64,000 nucleotides of DNA, from contig DBQI01000026.1 in the NCBI GenBank assembly GCA_002305165.1, forward strand, positions 72,934 through 136,933, in the 5' to 3' direction. Positions 15,339-23,944 of the stretch are shown here, one piece after another; positions within the stretch are counted from its first letter, which is position 1; every line of letters begins with the position of its first letter. Origin of the DNA: Armatimonadetes bacterium UBA1398 (GTDB lineage: Bacteria; Armatimonadota; Zipacnadia; UBA1398). Made by a program: the position numbers and the translations under genes. Below the pieces are notes generated by a model. That model had not been told where the DNA came from and did no database searches. It saw nothing but the letters and a program-made list of their open reading frames with translations.

Positions 15339-17984
15339 ATGGATGACCTCAGAGACCGCACCGCGTACGATCCCAAGCCTGTGGAGGCTCGGTGGAGCCG
15401 TGAATGGGTCGACGCGGGCGTCTTCACAGCGGGCCAACGGGATGGCGAGCCGCGTTCCATCGTCATTCCGCCTCCGAACGTGACCGGAGTCCTGCACATC
15501 GGGCACGCGCTGGACAACACCATCCAGGACATCATCGCCCGCTACCACCGCATGAGGGGCCGTGACATGCTCTGGCTGCCCGGAACCGATCATGCGGGGA
15601 TAGCAACTCAGGCTGTGGTGGAGCGGAACCTAGCCGCCGAGGGGCTCCGGCGCGAGGAGATGGGCCGTGAAGCGTTCCTGGAGCGCGTGTGGGCGTGGAA
15701 ACATGCCAGCCATGACACCATCACGAGTCAGCTCAAGCGCCTCGGCTGCTCGGTAGACTGGACGCGAGAGAGGTTCACCCTGGATGAGGGGCTCTCCCGA
15801 GCCGTGCGAGAGGCCTTCTGTCGGCTGTATGAGGAGGGGTTGATCCACCGCGGCACCCGGATCATCCACTGGTGTCCGCAGGACAAGACGGCACTCTCCG
15901 ATGAGGAAGTGGATCACGTCGACCGCCACAGCCACCTGTGGCGCCTCCGCTACCCCCTCGAGGACGGCAGCGGCTTCGTCGTGGTGGCAACGACGCGTCC
16001 GGAGACGATGCTCGGCGACAGCGGCGTGGCGGTGAATCCGCGGGATGAGCGATACGCGGGCCTCGTGGGGAGGAGGGTGATCCTGCCGCTCATGGAGCGC
16101 CCCATTCCCATCGTGGCCGATGAGCGGGTGGAGTTGGGCTTCGGCACCGGAGCGGTGAAGGTCACGCCCGCTCACGATCCGCTGGACTTCGACCTCGGCG
16201 AGACGCATGGGCTCGAGCACATCACGGTCATCGGGTTCGATGGCCGTATGACCGACGAGGCTGGCCCATATGCCGGGCTCACTCGCGACGAGTGCCGCGA
16301 ACGGGTCGTGGCCGATCTCGAAGCGTTGGGCCTGCTGGAGAAGACCGAGGACTACGACCATGCGGTGGGCGTCTGCACACGCTGCGGCACTGTGATCGAG
16401 CCCCTCATCAGCCCTCAGTGGTATCTGAAGATGGAGCCACTGGCCAAGCGGGCGATCGAGGCCGATGCCTCGGGCGATGGCCCTCTCTGGGTGCCCGATC
16501 GCTGGCGACGCGTGTACCTGGACTGGCTGGAGAAGCTCGGTGAGTGGTGCATCAGCCGTCAGCTCTGGTGGGGACATCGGATTCCGATCTGGAACTGCGC
16601 GGGCTGCGGGCATCAGGAGGCTCACCGCAATGATCCGTCCACCTGCCCGGCATGTGGGGCGTGCGACTATACCCAGGAGGAGGACGTGCTGGATACCTGG
16701 TTCTCGTCCGGTTTGTGGCCGTTCTCCACGATGGGCTGGCCCGACGAGGATGCGAGTGACCTGAACCGCTACTTCCCGACCACGGTCCTGGTCACGGGCT
16801 ACGACATCATCTTCTTCTGGGTGGTGCGCATGGTGACCATGTCCCTGAAGATGACCGGTAGGGTGCCTTTCGGAAGGGTGTTCATCCACGGCTTGGTGCG
16901 AGATGAGCACGGCCGTAAGATGAGCAAGTCCCTCGGGAACGCCCTGGATCCGATTGAGGCGATGGACGAGTACGGCACCGACGCGCTCCGTTACGCCCTC
17001 ACGTCTCTGGTGACGGGGGGGCAGGATATCAGCTTCACGCCGAGTCGTCTGGTCGGCGCCCGTAACTTCGGGAACAAGATCTTCAATGCGACGCGATTCG
17101 CCCTGCTCAACATGGAGGGCTTCACCCCCACGGATGAGCCTCCAACGGCGGCGAGCGACGGGGAGAAGTGGATCCTGAGCAGGACGGCACGCGCCATCGA
17201 CAAGATGACCCAAGCCCTGGAGGAGTTCACCTTCGCCGATGCCGCCGATGCCGCCTACCACTGGTGGTGGGACGAGTTCTGCGACTGGTACGTGGAGATG
17301 GCCAAACCTGCCCTGTACGGGACCGATGAGACGCTCCGGCAGCAGACTCAGCACGTGCTGCACACGGTACTCTCGATAGGGCTGAGGATGCTGCATCCCA
17401 TCATGCCCTACATAACGGAGGAGCTCTGGCACCTACTCCCAGGCAGTGAAGGGTACATCGGACTTCAGCGATGGCCAGAGCCGAGGCCAGACTGGATCGA
17501 CGCGGTCGTGGAGGAGCGGTTGGCGTTGTTCCAGGGCGTCACCACCACACTCCGACAGCTTCGTGCCGAGAGGGGTGTAGCGCCGTCGAAGAAGGTGAAG
17601 ATCGCGGTGCGGCCGAGCGATTCGGGCGATGCCCCCATCCTCGAGGCCTCGCGACGCCTCTTCGAACAGCTCGGCAGCGTGGAGGCTCTCAGCGTGATCG
17701 GGGCCGAGGAGCCAAGTCCGACGGGGACGATCGCCGCGGTGGCGCCCGATGGCAGCGACATCTACCTGTTCGCCGAGGGCGTCATCGATATGGCGCAGGA
17801 ACGGCGTCGACTGGAGAAGGAACTGGAGCAGACGCGGAAGCGCTTGGAGGGTACGCGCCGGAAGCTCGCCAACGCTGACTTCACGGGCAAGGCGCCTGCG
17901 GACGTGGTGGAACGCGAACGCCGGAGCGAGACCGAACTCGCGGAGAAGGTCGAGGCGCTAGAACGGGCTCTGGCGGCGATGTAG
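15339..17984 (+). CDS. valS: Valyl-tRNA synthetase
   Basis: An 881-residue class I aminoacyl-tRNA synthetase that charges tRNA-Val. The HIGH motif is at residues 53-56 and KMSKS at 527-531. The editing domain lies between them, and cysteine pairs near CTRCG and CPACG look like zinc knuckles. The C-terminal arm after about residue 810 is the usual coiled coil (ERRRLEKELEQTRKRLEGTR). GAGAGAGAGGG ends eight bases before the ATG. The gene follows a 216-base leader carrying a valine-rich peptide and a terminator, so its expression is probably tuned to the level of charged tRNA-Val. It is followed after 57 bases by an M16 protease pair. Confidence 0.98.
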   Translation: MDDLRDRTAYDPKPVEARWSREWVDAGVFTAGQRDGEPRSIVIPPPNVTGVLHIGHALDNTIQDIIARYHRMRGRDMLWLPGTDHAGIATQAVVERNLAAEGLRREEMGREAFLERVWAWKHASHDTITSQLKRLGCSVDWTRERFTLDEGLSRAVREAFCRLYEEGLIHRGTRIIHWCPQDKTALSDEEVDHVDRHSHLWRLRYPLEDGSGFVVVATTRPETMLGDSGVAVNPRDERYAGLVGRRVILPLMERPIPIVADERVELGFGTGAVKVTPAHDPLDFDLGETHGLEHITVIGFDGRMTDEAGPYAGLTRDECRERVVADLEALGLLEKTEDYDHAVGVCTRCGTVIEPLISPQWYLKMEPLAKRAIEADASGDGPLWVPDRWRRVYLDWLEKLGEWCISRQLWWGHRIPIWNCAGCGHQEAHRNDPSTCPACGACDYTQEEDVLDTWFSSGLWPFSTMGWPDEDASDLNRYFPTTVLVTGYDIIFFWVVRMVTMSLKMTGRVPFGRVFIHGLVRDEHGRKMSKSLGNALDPIEAMDEYGTDALRYALTSLVTGGQDISFTPSRLVGARNFGNKIFNATRFALLNMEGFTPTDEPPTAASDGEKWILSRTARAIDKMTQALEEFTFADAADAAYHWWWDEFCDWYVEMAKPALYGTDETLRQQTQHVLHTVLSIGLRMLHPIMPYITEELWHLLPGSEGYIGLQRWPEPRPDWIDAVVEERLALFQGVTTTLRQLRAERGVAPSKKVKIAVRPSDSGDAPILEASRRLFEQLGSVEALSVIGAEEPSPTGTIAAVAPDGSDIYLFAEGVIDMAQERRRLEKELEQTRKRLEGTRRKLANADFTGKAPADVVERERRSETELAEKVEALERALAAM

Positions 17985-18041
17985 AGGCGACTACCGGCTC
18001 ACGGAGCCGAACGCGGTTACGGTAGGGAGGAGTGAAGACCT

Positions 18042-19532
18042 ATGCGAGCAGCCTGTCCGACCCGGAAGTGGGCAGCCCTGATTGGCATCCTGGCGTGCCT
18101 CACAGCCCCCGCATGGGCGTGGACACTGGACGTGGAGGAGACCACCCTCAGCAACGGCATGCAGGTCATGGTTGTCGAGCGGCACCACGTCCCACTGGTC
18201 TCCTGCCAACTGTGGGTCAAGGCCGGGTCGGCGAACGAACGACCGGGCGCGACCGGCTTGGCGCACTTCCACGAGCATCTCATGTTCAAGGGCACACAGG
18301 CCATCGGCACCACTGACTACGCGGCAGAGGCGGCACTGATGGAGCGTCAGGACGCCTTGGCAGAGCGCCTAAGCGCCGAGATGGACAAGGATGTTCGGGC
18401 TGACCTGGAGCTCATTGGGGAACTCCGAGAGGAGATCCTGCAGCTCGAGCAAGAGCAGCGGGAGTACGTGGTTCCCTCCCATCTGGACGCGATCTACGCC
18501 GACGCCGGCGCCGACGGCCTCAACGCGGGCACCAGCTATGACCTGACCATGTACACCGTCACTGTGCCCGCGAACCGGCTCGAACTGTGGATGTGGCTGG
18601 AGTCGGACCGGTTCAGCAGTCCGGTCTTTCGGGAGTTCTACTCCGAGCGGCAAGTCATCCAGGAGGAGCGGAAGCAAACCTTAGAAGACGATCCCATGGG
18701 TCCGTACAACGAACTGCTCGACATGGTGACCTTCCCCGAGTGCACCTACGGGCGGGAGATCATCGGCACCATGCGGGACATCTCAATGCTCACTCGTTCC
18801 GATGCCTACTCGTTCTTCGCGGAGCACTACGTGCCGAACAACATGGCGCTCGTGCTGGTGGGGGACGTCGAGGCGGAGGACGTCTTCGCCATGGCGGAAT
18901 GCTATTTCGGGCGCATCGCGCGCGTCAGCGACCCAGAGCCTAACCGCAGCCGACAGCGGCGGGACATCGGAGAGCGTCGCGTGCGCCTCACGGCCCAAGC
19001 GCAGCCCAGGGTGGATATCCGTTACATCACCGACACCTTCGGGTCACCCGACGACGCGGTTCTGGATGTCATCGGGGGGATCCTGAGCGGGGAGAGCGGA
19101 CGGCTCTACAAGCGCCTGGTCATCGACGAGAAGATCGCCTTGGGCGCCAGCGCCATGGCACACGGTCGAATGGTGAGCGGGAGCTTCAATCTGTCGGCAG
19201 TGCCCGCCCAGCGCGATGGCCACGCGGCGGTCGAGACGGTCCTTGTTGACGAGCTGCGACGGCTGGCGAGCGAGCCGGTTGCGGCGGAGGAACTCGAGAA
19301 GGTGAAGAAGCAAGCGCGCGCCGGCCTGCTCCAGATGGTGCGGGGCAATGACATGCTGGCGACGATGATGGGCTACTACTGGGTCTATACCGGCGATTGG
19401 CGAGAGCTGATGGCGACGGTAGATCGCATCGCGGCTGTGACTGCTGATGACATTCAGGAAGTGGCGCGCCGGTACTTCGTGGACTCGAACCGCACCGTAG
19501 GCTGGCTCGAGGCTGAGGAGGTGGCCGAATGA
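18042..19532 (+). CDS. M16 zinc metallopeptidase, catalytic subunit
   Basis: A 496-residue exported peptidase of the pitrilysin/M16 family. The N-terminus (residues 1-27) is a signal peptide. The inverted zinc motif HFHEH lies at residues 75-79, with the downstream glutamate expected in the following helix. A charged helical insertion at about 100-150 (EERQ- and EQEQRE-rich) is unusual between the zinc motif and the LNAGTSYDLT strand. It overlaps the next gene by four bases (ATGA), and the pair resembles M16 heterodimers in which one subunit is catalytic and the other supplies the substrate-binding Arg-Tyr pair. Confidence 0.93.
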   Translation: MRAACPTRKWAALIGILACLTAPAWAWTLDVEETTLSNGMQVMVVERHHVPLVSCQLWVKAGSANERPGATGLAHFHEHLMFKGTQAIGTTDYAAEAALMERQDALAERLSAEMDKDVRADLELIGELREEILQLEQEQREYVVPSHLDAIYADAGADGLNAGTSYDLTMYTVTVPANRLELWMWLESDRFSSPVFREFYSERQVIQEERKQTLEDDPMGPYNELLDMVTFPECTYGREIIGTMRDISMLTRSDAYSFFAEHYVPNNMALVLVGDVEAEDVFAMAECYFGRIARVSDPEPNRSRQRRDIGERRVRLTAQAQPRVDIRYITDTFGSPDDAVLDVIGGILSGESGRLYKRLVIDEKIALGASAMAHGRMVSGSFNLSAVPAQRDGHAAVETVLVDELRRLASEPVAAEELEKVKKQARAGLLQMVRGNDMLATMMGYYWVYTGDWRELMATVDRIAAVTADDIQEVARRYFVDSNRTVGWLEAEEVAE

Positions 19533-21019
19533 CGCGCAGAGCGCAGTTGCTCGCCGCCCTGGTGACAGTCATGCTCATGACGTCACTGGCTGCCTGGGCT
19601 CAAGATCCGCCCATCGCGGCCTCACCGGCCGACATCGTGTATCCGCCTCTCGAGTTCGAGCCACCAAGCCCCGAGGAGTCGAGGACGGAACTGCCGGGCG
19701 GCATCCCTTGCTTCGTGGTGGAAGATCACTCCGTGCCCGTCGCCACTCTGGGATTGAGCTTCCGGGCCGGTAGCTTTGATGATCCCGCGGGCAAGGAGGG
19801 GCTGGCGTCTGTCGCGATGCAGCTCCTGCGCATGGGTGGCACCCAGTCAATGTCGCCCGATGAACTCGCGAGCGAGCTCGAGCGACTAGCCATCGACGTC
19901 GGCGCCTCAGCATCATCCCGCACGCTGACGGTTTCCCTGAGCTGCCTGAGTGAGGACCTACCTCGTGCAGTCGAGATCCTCGCGGAGATGATCCGCTCCC
20001 CTAGGGTTGACGAGGGCCGCCTGGAGCTTCTCAAAGCCCAGACCCTTGAGGGACTGCGCCACCGGTTGGACTCACCCAATCAGGTGGCCCAACTCTATGC
20101 TGAGCAGATCCTCTACCGCGGCCACCCCGCGGCACGGATCGTCACCGCCGAAAGTGTGGCGGCCATCACCGTGGACGACATCCGGGACTTCCTGTCGAGC
20201 GCCCTGGATCCTGACAGCCTGGTTGTGGACATGGGAGGAGACGTCAGTAGGGATCGAGTGGCGGAGCTTCTGGCGCCCCTGCTGCAGGGGTGGGAGCCTA
20301 CGGGGTTCCAGCCGGCTGCGATCCCAAGCGATCTGGACCCCCTAGTCCCGGGTGTCTACGTGATCGACGTGGCGTCAAACCAGGCCGTCATCATTGCGAC
20401 GCAGCCGGGCATGTCCCGCCATGACCCCTTGTACGAACCTGAGTTCTACGCGCTCAGGGTTGCCAATATGGTCTTAGGTGGGGGCTTCAGCTCCAGGCTG
20501 ACCCAGCGCATCCGCGTGCAGGAGGGCTTGGCGTACGTCGTTGGCGCGCAGGGGAACTCGAACGTGGGCTACCCAGGGCAGCAGGCGATGGTCGCACTCG
20601 TGGACGCCCAGTCGGCGGCTCGCGCCTGCCAGATCATGGCGGAAGAGCTGACCGCCATCAGCACGACCCCGCCCTCTCCCGAGGAGACGCGGCGGGCCAA
20701 GCAGGGCCTCTTCGGGACCTGGGTTGGCTTCTTCGAGAGCCCATCGTCGATCGCCCGGGACTACGCTGCCCTCCTGCTGGACGAGATGCCACTCGACTTC
20801 TACATCACGTGGTATGAGAAGACGGAGCAGCCCGAGCCAGAGGTGGTCATGGAGGTTGTGGCACGGCGAGCGCCCGCGAGCGAGATCCGATGGGTGATCG
20901 CGGGGCCGGCGGACATGCTGACCGCGGAGCCGGGTGAAGGGCCGAGCCTAGCGGATCTCGGGCCGGTTACCGTGATTAGGCCTGGCGACCCCACCGGCCC
21001 GGTGGCACTACCGGAGTAG
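19529..21019 (+). CDS. M16 peptidase-family partner subunit without zinc motif
   Basis: A 496-residue exported M16-fold protein with a signal peptide (residues 1-25). In the position of HxxEH it has GLASVAMQLLRMGG, so it cannot bind zinc. It keeps the C-terminal substrate-binding signature GFSSRLTQRIRVQEGLAY, with the Arg and Tyr typical of the non-catalytic subunit. The four-base overlap with the upstream catalytic subunit indicates translational coupling and 1:1 assembly. Together they would degrade small proteins or peptides in the periplasm. A strong hairpin follows the gene at 21028-21057. Confidence 0.92.
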   Translation: MTRRAQLLAALVTVMLMTSLAAWAQDPPIAASPADIVYPPLEFEPPSPEESRTELPGGIPCFVVEDHSVPVATLGLSFRAGSFDDPAGKEGLASVAMQLLRMGGTQSMSPDELASELERLAIDVGASASSRTLTVSLSCLSEDLPRAVEILAEMIRSPRVDEGRLELLKAQTLEGLRHRLDSPNQVAQLYAEQILYRGHPAARIVTAESVAAITVDDIRDFLSSALDPDSLVVDMGGDVSRDRVAELLAPLLQGWEPTGFQPAAIPSDLDPLVPGVYVIDVASNQAVIIATQPGMSRHDPLYEPEFYALRVANMVLGGGFSSRLTQRIRVQEGLAYVVGAQGNSNVGYPGQQAMVALVDAQSAARACQIMAEELTAISTTPPSPEETRRAKQGLFGTWVGFFESPSSIARDYAALLLDEMPLDFYITWYEKTEQPEPEVVMEVVARRAPASEIRWVIAGPADMLTAEPGEGPSLADLGPVTVIRPGDPTGPVALPE

Positions 21020-21027
21020 AACCGCGC

Positions 21028-21057
21028 GCGGGGCGGGTCCCGCGAGGCCCGCCCCGC
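21028..21057. terminator. Hairpin between convergent genes
   Basis: GCGGGGCGGG pairs perfectly with CCCGCCCCGC across a ten-base loop. It lies between the ends of the M16 operon and the GlcD-GlcE gene and could end transcription from either side, although neither flank has a T-run. Confidence 0.6.
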
Positions 21058-21064
21058 TGCCCGT

Positions 21065-23710
21065 CTAGACCAACCTTCCGGGCGCCAGCACACCAGCGGG
21101 ATCGAAGACCCCTCCGAGTCCTCGGATGAGCGGATCCGACGGCCGAGTGGCGTAGTACGCGGCTCGGAGACCTGGGTCGGCGCGAAGGTCCAGAATCCAA
21201 CCGCCGAGGGCATTCAGATCGCTGTGCAGAGCCTCGAGTAGGGCCGCGGTCGCTTGTTGCGCCTCCACCAGGAGGTAGCCGGCTCCCACGTCCGCGTGCA
21301 CGAGCTTCGCGCCCAGGTGCTCCCCCGCGAGGGCCAGAGCGGACCCCTCGAGGGTCGGCGCAACGGCGAGTTCCACCAGTGTCCCCGTCCATGGATAGGT
21401 GTCCTCGGGTGCCGCGTCCTCGATGAGATCGGCCGAGCCCCGCCCTCCCAGGACGGCCATCGCGTCGGCGGCGAGTCGGTGTGTCGCCGCGGGGAGGCCT
21501 GCGAATGTCAGGTCCACCCGAGCCGGACCTGGGCCCGAGACCCGAAGCTCTAGGGGCTCCAGAACCGCAGCGAACAATTCTGCGGCTACGTCAATGGCCT
21601 CCGCCGCAGTACCGAAGGTGGCGCGAAGGGTGACGCGTGACGCCGGCCTGGGCGCCAGCCGAAGGGTCGCATCGCTGATGGCGGCGAGGGTCCCGCGAGC
21701 GCCGACGAGGAGGTGGGTGAAGTCATAGCCCGCCACGTTCTTCATGACGCGCCCACCGAAGGCAGCGCGCTCACCGGTTGTGAGTGCGGCGCCGATGCCC
21801 AGGACGCTATCGCGCAGGGGGCCGTAGCCCAGGCGAGTGGGGCCAGTGGCGGCGGTGGCGATGAGGCCCCCCAGAGTCGCGCGTTCGCGGTGGGGCGGGC
21901 TGAAACGGAGGGAGAGATCGGCCTCGGCCACGACTTTCTGCATTGACTCCCAGGTGCAGCCTGCCCCGAATGTAGCTGTGAGGTTCTGCGGACGGAACTC
22001 ATGCACCTCACGGAGGCGTTCCGTGGTAACGAGCACCGCCAGACCGCGCAGGGGGGGCCCCCAGCTGTCGGCGGTGCGTGCGCCCATCACTACGACGGGA
22101 GCCCCGCAGGCGGCCGAGACTGCCAGCACCTCAGCCAACTGGGTGGCCGATGCGGGCGCGCATACGTGAGCGGGGCTGTGCCCATCCACGGCGTCATCGT
22201 CGGTGCCGGGTCGCACACCATCGGGGCAGGCGCGGTCCAGTAATGGCGCCAAGTCACCAGCCGCCGGCGCTACAGGGGCACTGGCTGGCGCGTCGAGCGC
22301 CAGAAGGATCTTGTCGGGGTTCGACAGCTCAGTTGGGTCAAAGAGGAGCTTCGTGGCTCGGTTCAGCCTGAGGGTAGGGCGGTCGAGCGACCAGGGCATG
22401 GCGTGGATCTTCTCGGTTCCCACGCCATGCTCGCCGCTGATGGCTCCTCCAAGCTCGACGCACATGCGCATGATCTCAGTCGATGCCTGGAGGACAGCTC
22501 TGAACTCATCAGGCACATCGGCATCGAACAGCAGCTTGGGGTGCACATTGCCGTCACCGGCGTGGAAGGTGTTCGCCATGGGGATGCCGTGTCGGTCTAC
22601 GATCTCCCGGATCCGGTCTAGCGCCTCGGGCAGCACGTCGCGGGGCACCACGGCATCACACACCATCATCCCGGTAGCCGAACGGGCCAAGGCCGCGTAG
22701 CTGGCCCGCCGCCCATGCCAGAGCTTGTCGCGTTCAGCGGCGTCGCTCGTCGACTGCACGGAGCGGGCGCCGCAGCGGCGGCACTCCTCCTCGGCCGTAT
22801 GCGCTTCAGCTAGCACGGCCTCGCGAACCCCATCAATCTCTATGAGGAGCACCGCATCCGCATCGGGCGGGTATCCGGCGGGGAGAACGCGCTCCACGGC
22901 GGCGATCGTCTCCCGGTCCATCAGCTCCAAGGTCGACGGGATGATCCCCGAGGCGATGACAGCGGAGACGGCGCGGCCGGCGTCGCGCTCCTCGTCGAAG
23001 ATTGCGAGCAGGGTGATGGAGTGCTCCGTCACGGGCGTGAGCTTGAGCGAGACCTCGGTCACAGTGCCCAGAGTCCCCTCACTCCCGATGAGCAGGGAGA
23101 GCAGGTCTGGCCCGGAGCGCTCCTGAGCGGGCCCACCCAAGCGGACCACCCGGGCGTCGGGCGTGACGAACTCGAGCCCCACTACGTGCTGCGAGGTGAC
23201 GCCGTACTTGAGGGCATGGGGCCCGCCTGAGTTCTCAGCGACGTTGCCGCCTAGGGTGGAGACCTTGTAGCTTGAGGGATCGGGCGCGAAATGCAGGCGG
23301 TCCGCCAAAGCGAGCTCGTTGACGCGGTTGTTGTAGACGAAGGCCTCGACGGTGGCGCGGCGCTGGCAGGGCGAGTAAGCCAGGACTTCGTCCATCCGCG
23401 AAAGGTGGCAGATGACACCTCCATGAGGCGCCGTCGTCCCGCCCGACAGGTTGGTGCCAGATCCTCGGGGGATGAGTGGCACCCTCAGCCGGTAGCAGAG
23501 GTGGGTCAGAGCGACGACCTCGTCCGTGGACTCGGGGAAGACCACGGCGACCGGCCTTCCCCTCTCCATGGAGGCGTCGTACGCGTAACTCTCCAACTCG
23601 ATATCTGACGAGAGGACCCTGTGTGGCGAGGTGATGGCAGCCAGCTGGTCGATCAGGGTATCGTCCCGCGGGGTGGGTTCCGAGTAGGGGGCGAAACGGT
23701 CGGTGGCCAT
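21065..23710 (-). CDS. GlcD-GlcE fused FAD-linked oxidase
   Basis: An 881-residue protein joining two subunits that are normally separate in glycolate oxidase. Residues 1-465 match GlcD: an FAD-binding PCMH domain with IPRGSGTNLSGG and LGGNVAENSGGPHA, and the FAD-oxidase C-terminal domain ending near CVELGGAISGEHGVG. After a linker (about 465-510), residues 510-881 match GlcE, with a second PCMH-like domain (ATLGGLIATAATGPTR, VMKNVAGYDFTHLLVG). No iron-sulfur GlcF is present nearby. Likely substrates are glycolate or D-lactate. The ATG at 23710 has no Shine-Dalgarno sequence, so the start is less certain. Confidence 0.9.
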   Translation of the reverse strand: MATDRFAPYSEPTPRDDTLIDQLAAITSPHRVLSSDIELESYAYDASMERGRPVAVVFPESTDEVVALTHLCYRLRVPLIPRGSGTNLSGGTTAPHGGVICHLSRMDEVLAYSPCQRRATVEAFVYNNRVNELALADRLHFAPDPSSYKVSTLGGNVAENSGGPHALKYGVTSQHVVGLEFVTPDARVVRLGGPAQERSGPDLLSLLIGSEGTLGTVTEVSLKLTPVTEHSITLLAIFDEERDAGRAVSAVIASGIIPSTLELMDRETIAAVERVLPAGYPPDADAVLLIEIDGVREAVLAEAHTAEEECRRCGARSVQSTSDAAERDKLWHGRRASYAALARSATGMMVCDAVVPRDVLPEALDRIREIVDRHGIPMANTFHAGDGNVHPKLLFDADVPDEFRAVLQASTEIMRMCVELGGAISGEHGVGTEKIHAMPWSLDRPTLRLNRATKLLFDPTELSNPDKILLALDAPASAPVAPAAGDLAPLLDRACPDGVRPGTDDDAVDGHSPAHVCAPASATQLAEVLAVSAACGAPVVVMGARTADSWGPPLRGLAVLVTTERLREVHEFRPQNLTATFGAGCTWESMQKVVAEADLSLRFSPPHRERATLGGLIATAATGPTRLGYGPLRDSVLGIGAALTTGERAAFGGRVMKNVAGYDFTHLLVGARGTLAAISDATLRLAPRPASRVTLRATFGTAAEAIDVAAELFAAVLEPLELRVSGPGPARVDLTFAGLPAATHRLAADAMAVLGGRGSADLIEDAAPEDTYPWTGTLVELAVAPTLEGSALALAGEHLGAKLVHADVGAGYLLVEAQQATAALLEALHSDLNALGGWILDLRADPGLRAAYYATRPSDPLIRGLGGVFDPAGVLAPGRLV

Positions 23711-23817
23711 AGAGCAAGATTCGCCGACGATCCGGGCCGACCTTTCCGTCCGCGACTGCGTCCGGCGGCAGGAAGTCAGCGAGGAAGCCCGTAAGAGACT
23801 ACGGTGTCTGGCCCAGG

Positions 23818-23847
23818 TTGACGCTCCAAAAGGGCCATGCCTACAAT
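23818..23847 (+). promoter_or_regulatory. Sigma-70-type promoter for the histidine kinase gene
   Basis: TTGACG (23818-23823) and TACAAT (23842-23847), each five of six consensus positions, are 18 bases apart. The start site would be near 23854. It covers the ATG at 23837 that would otherwise be the longest start for the kinase, which supports the downstream TTG start. Confidence 0.7.
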
Positions 23848-23944
23848 ACCTCAGCCTGCGGCGGGCGGCTGCGGATGCGGCTCGGAGAGGCCGCCGCGAC
23901 TCGCTTGGCGCTCAGCGGGGTCGGGCCACCGGGAGGACTGCGGT

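Noticed and set aside
15630..17432. 600-codon open frame on the minus strand inside valS
   Set aside because: It is a shadow of valS in GC-rich DNA; the translation has no recognisable domain and the plus strand encodes a complete synthetase.
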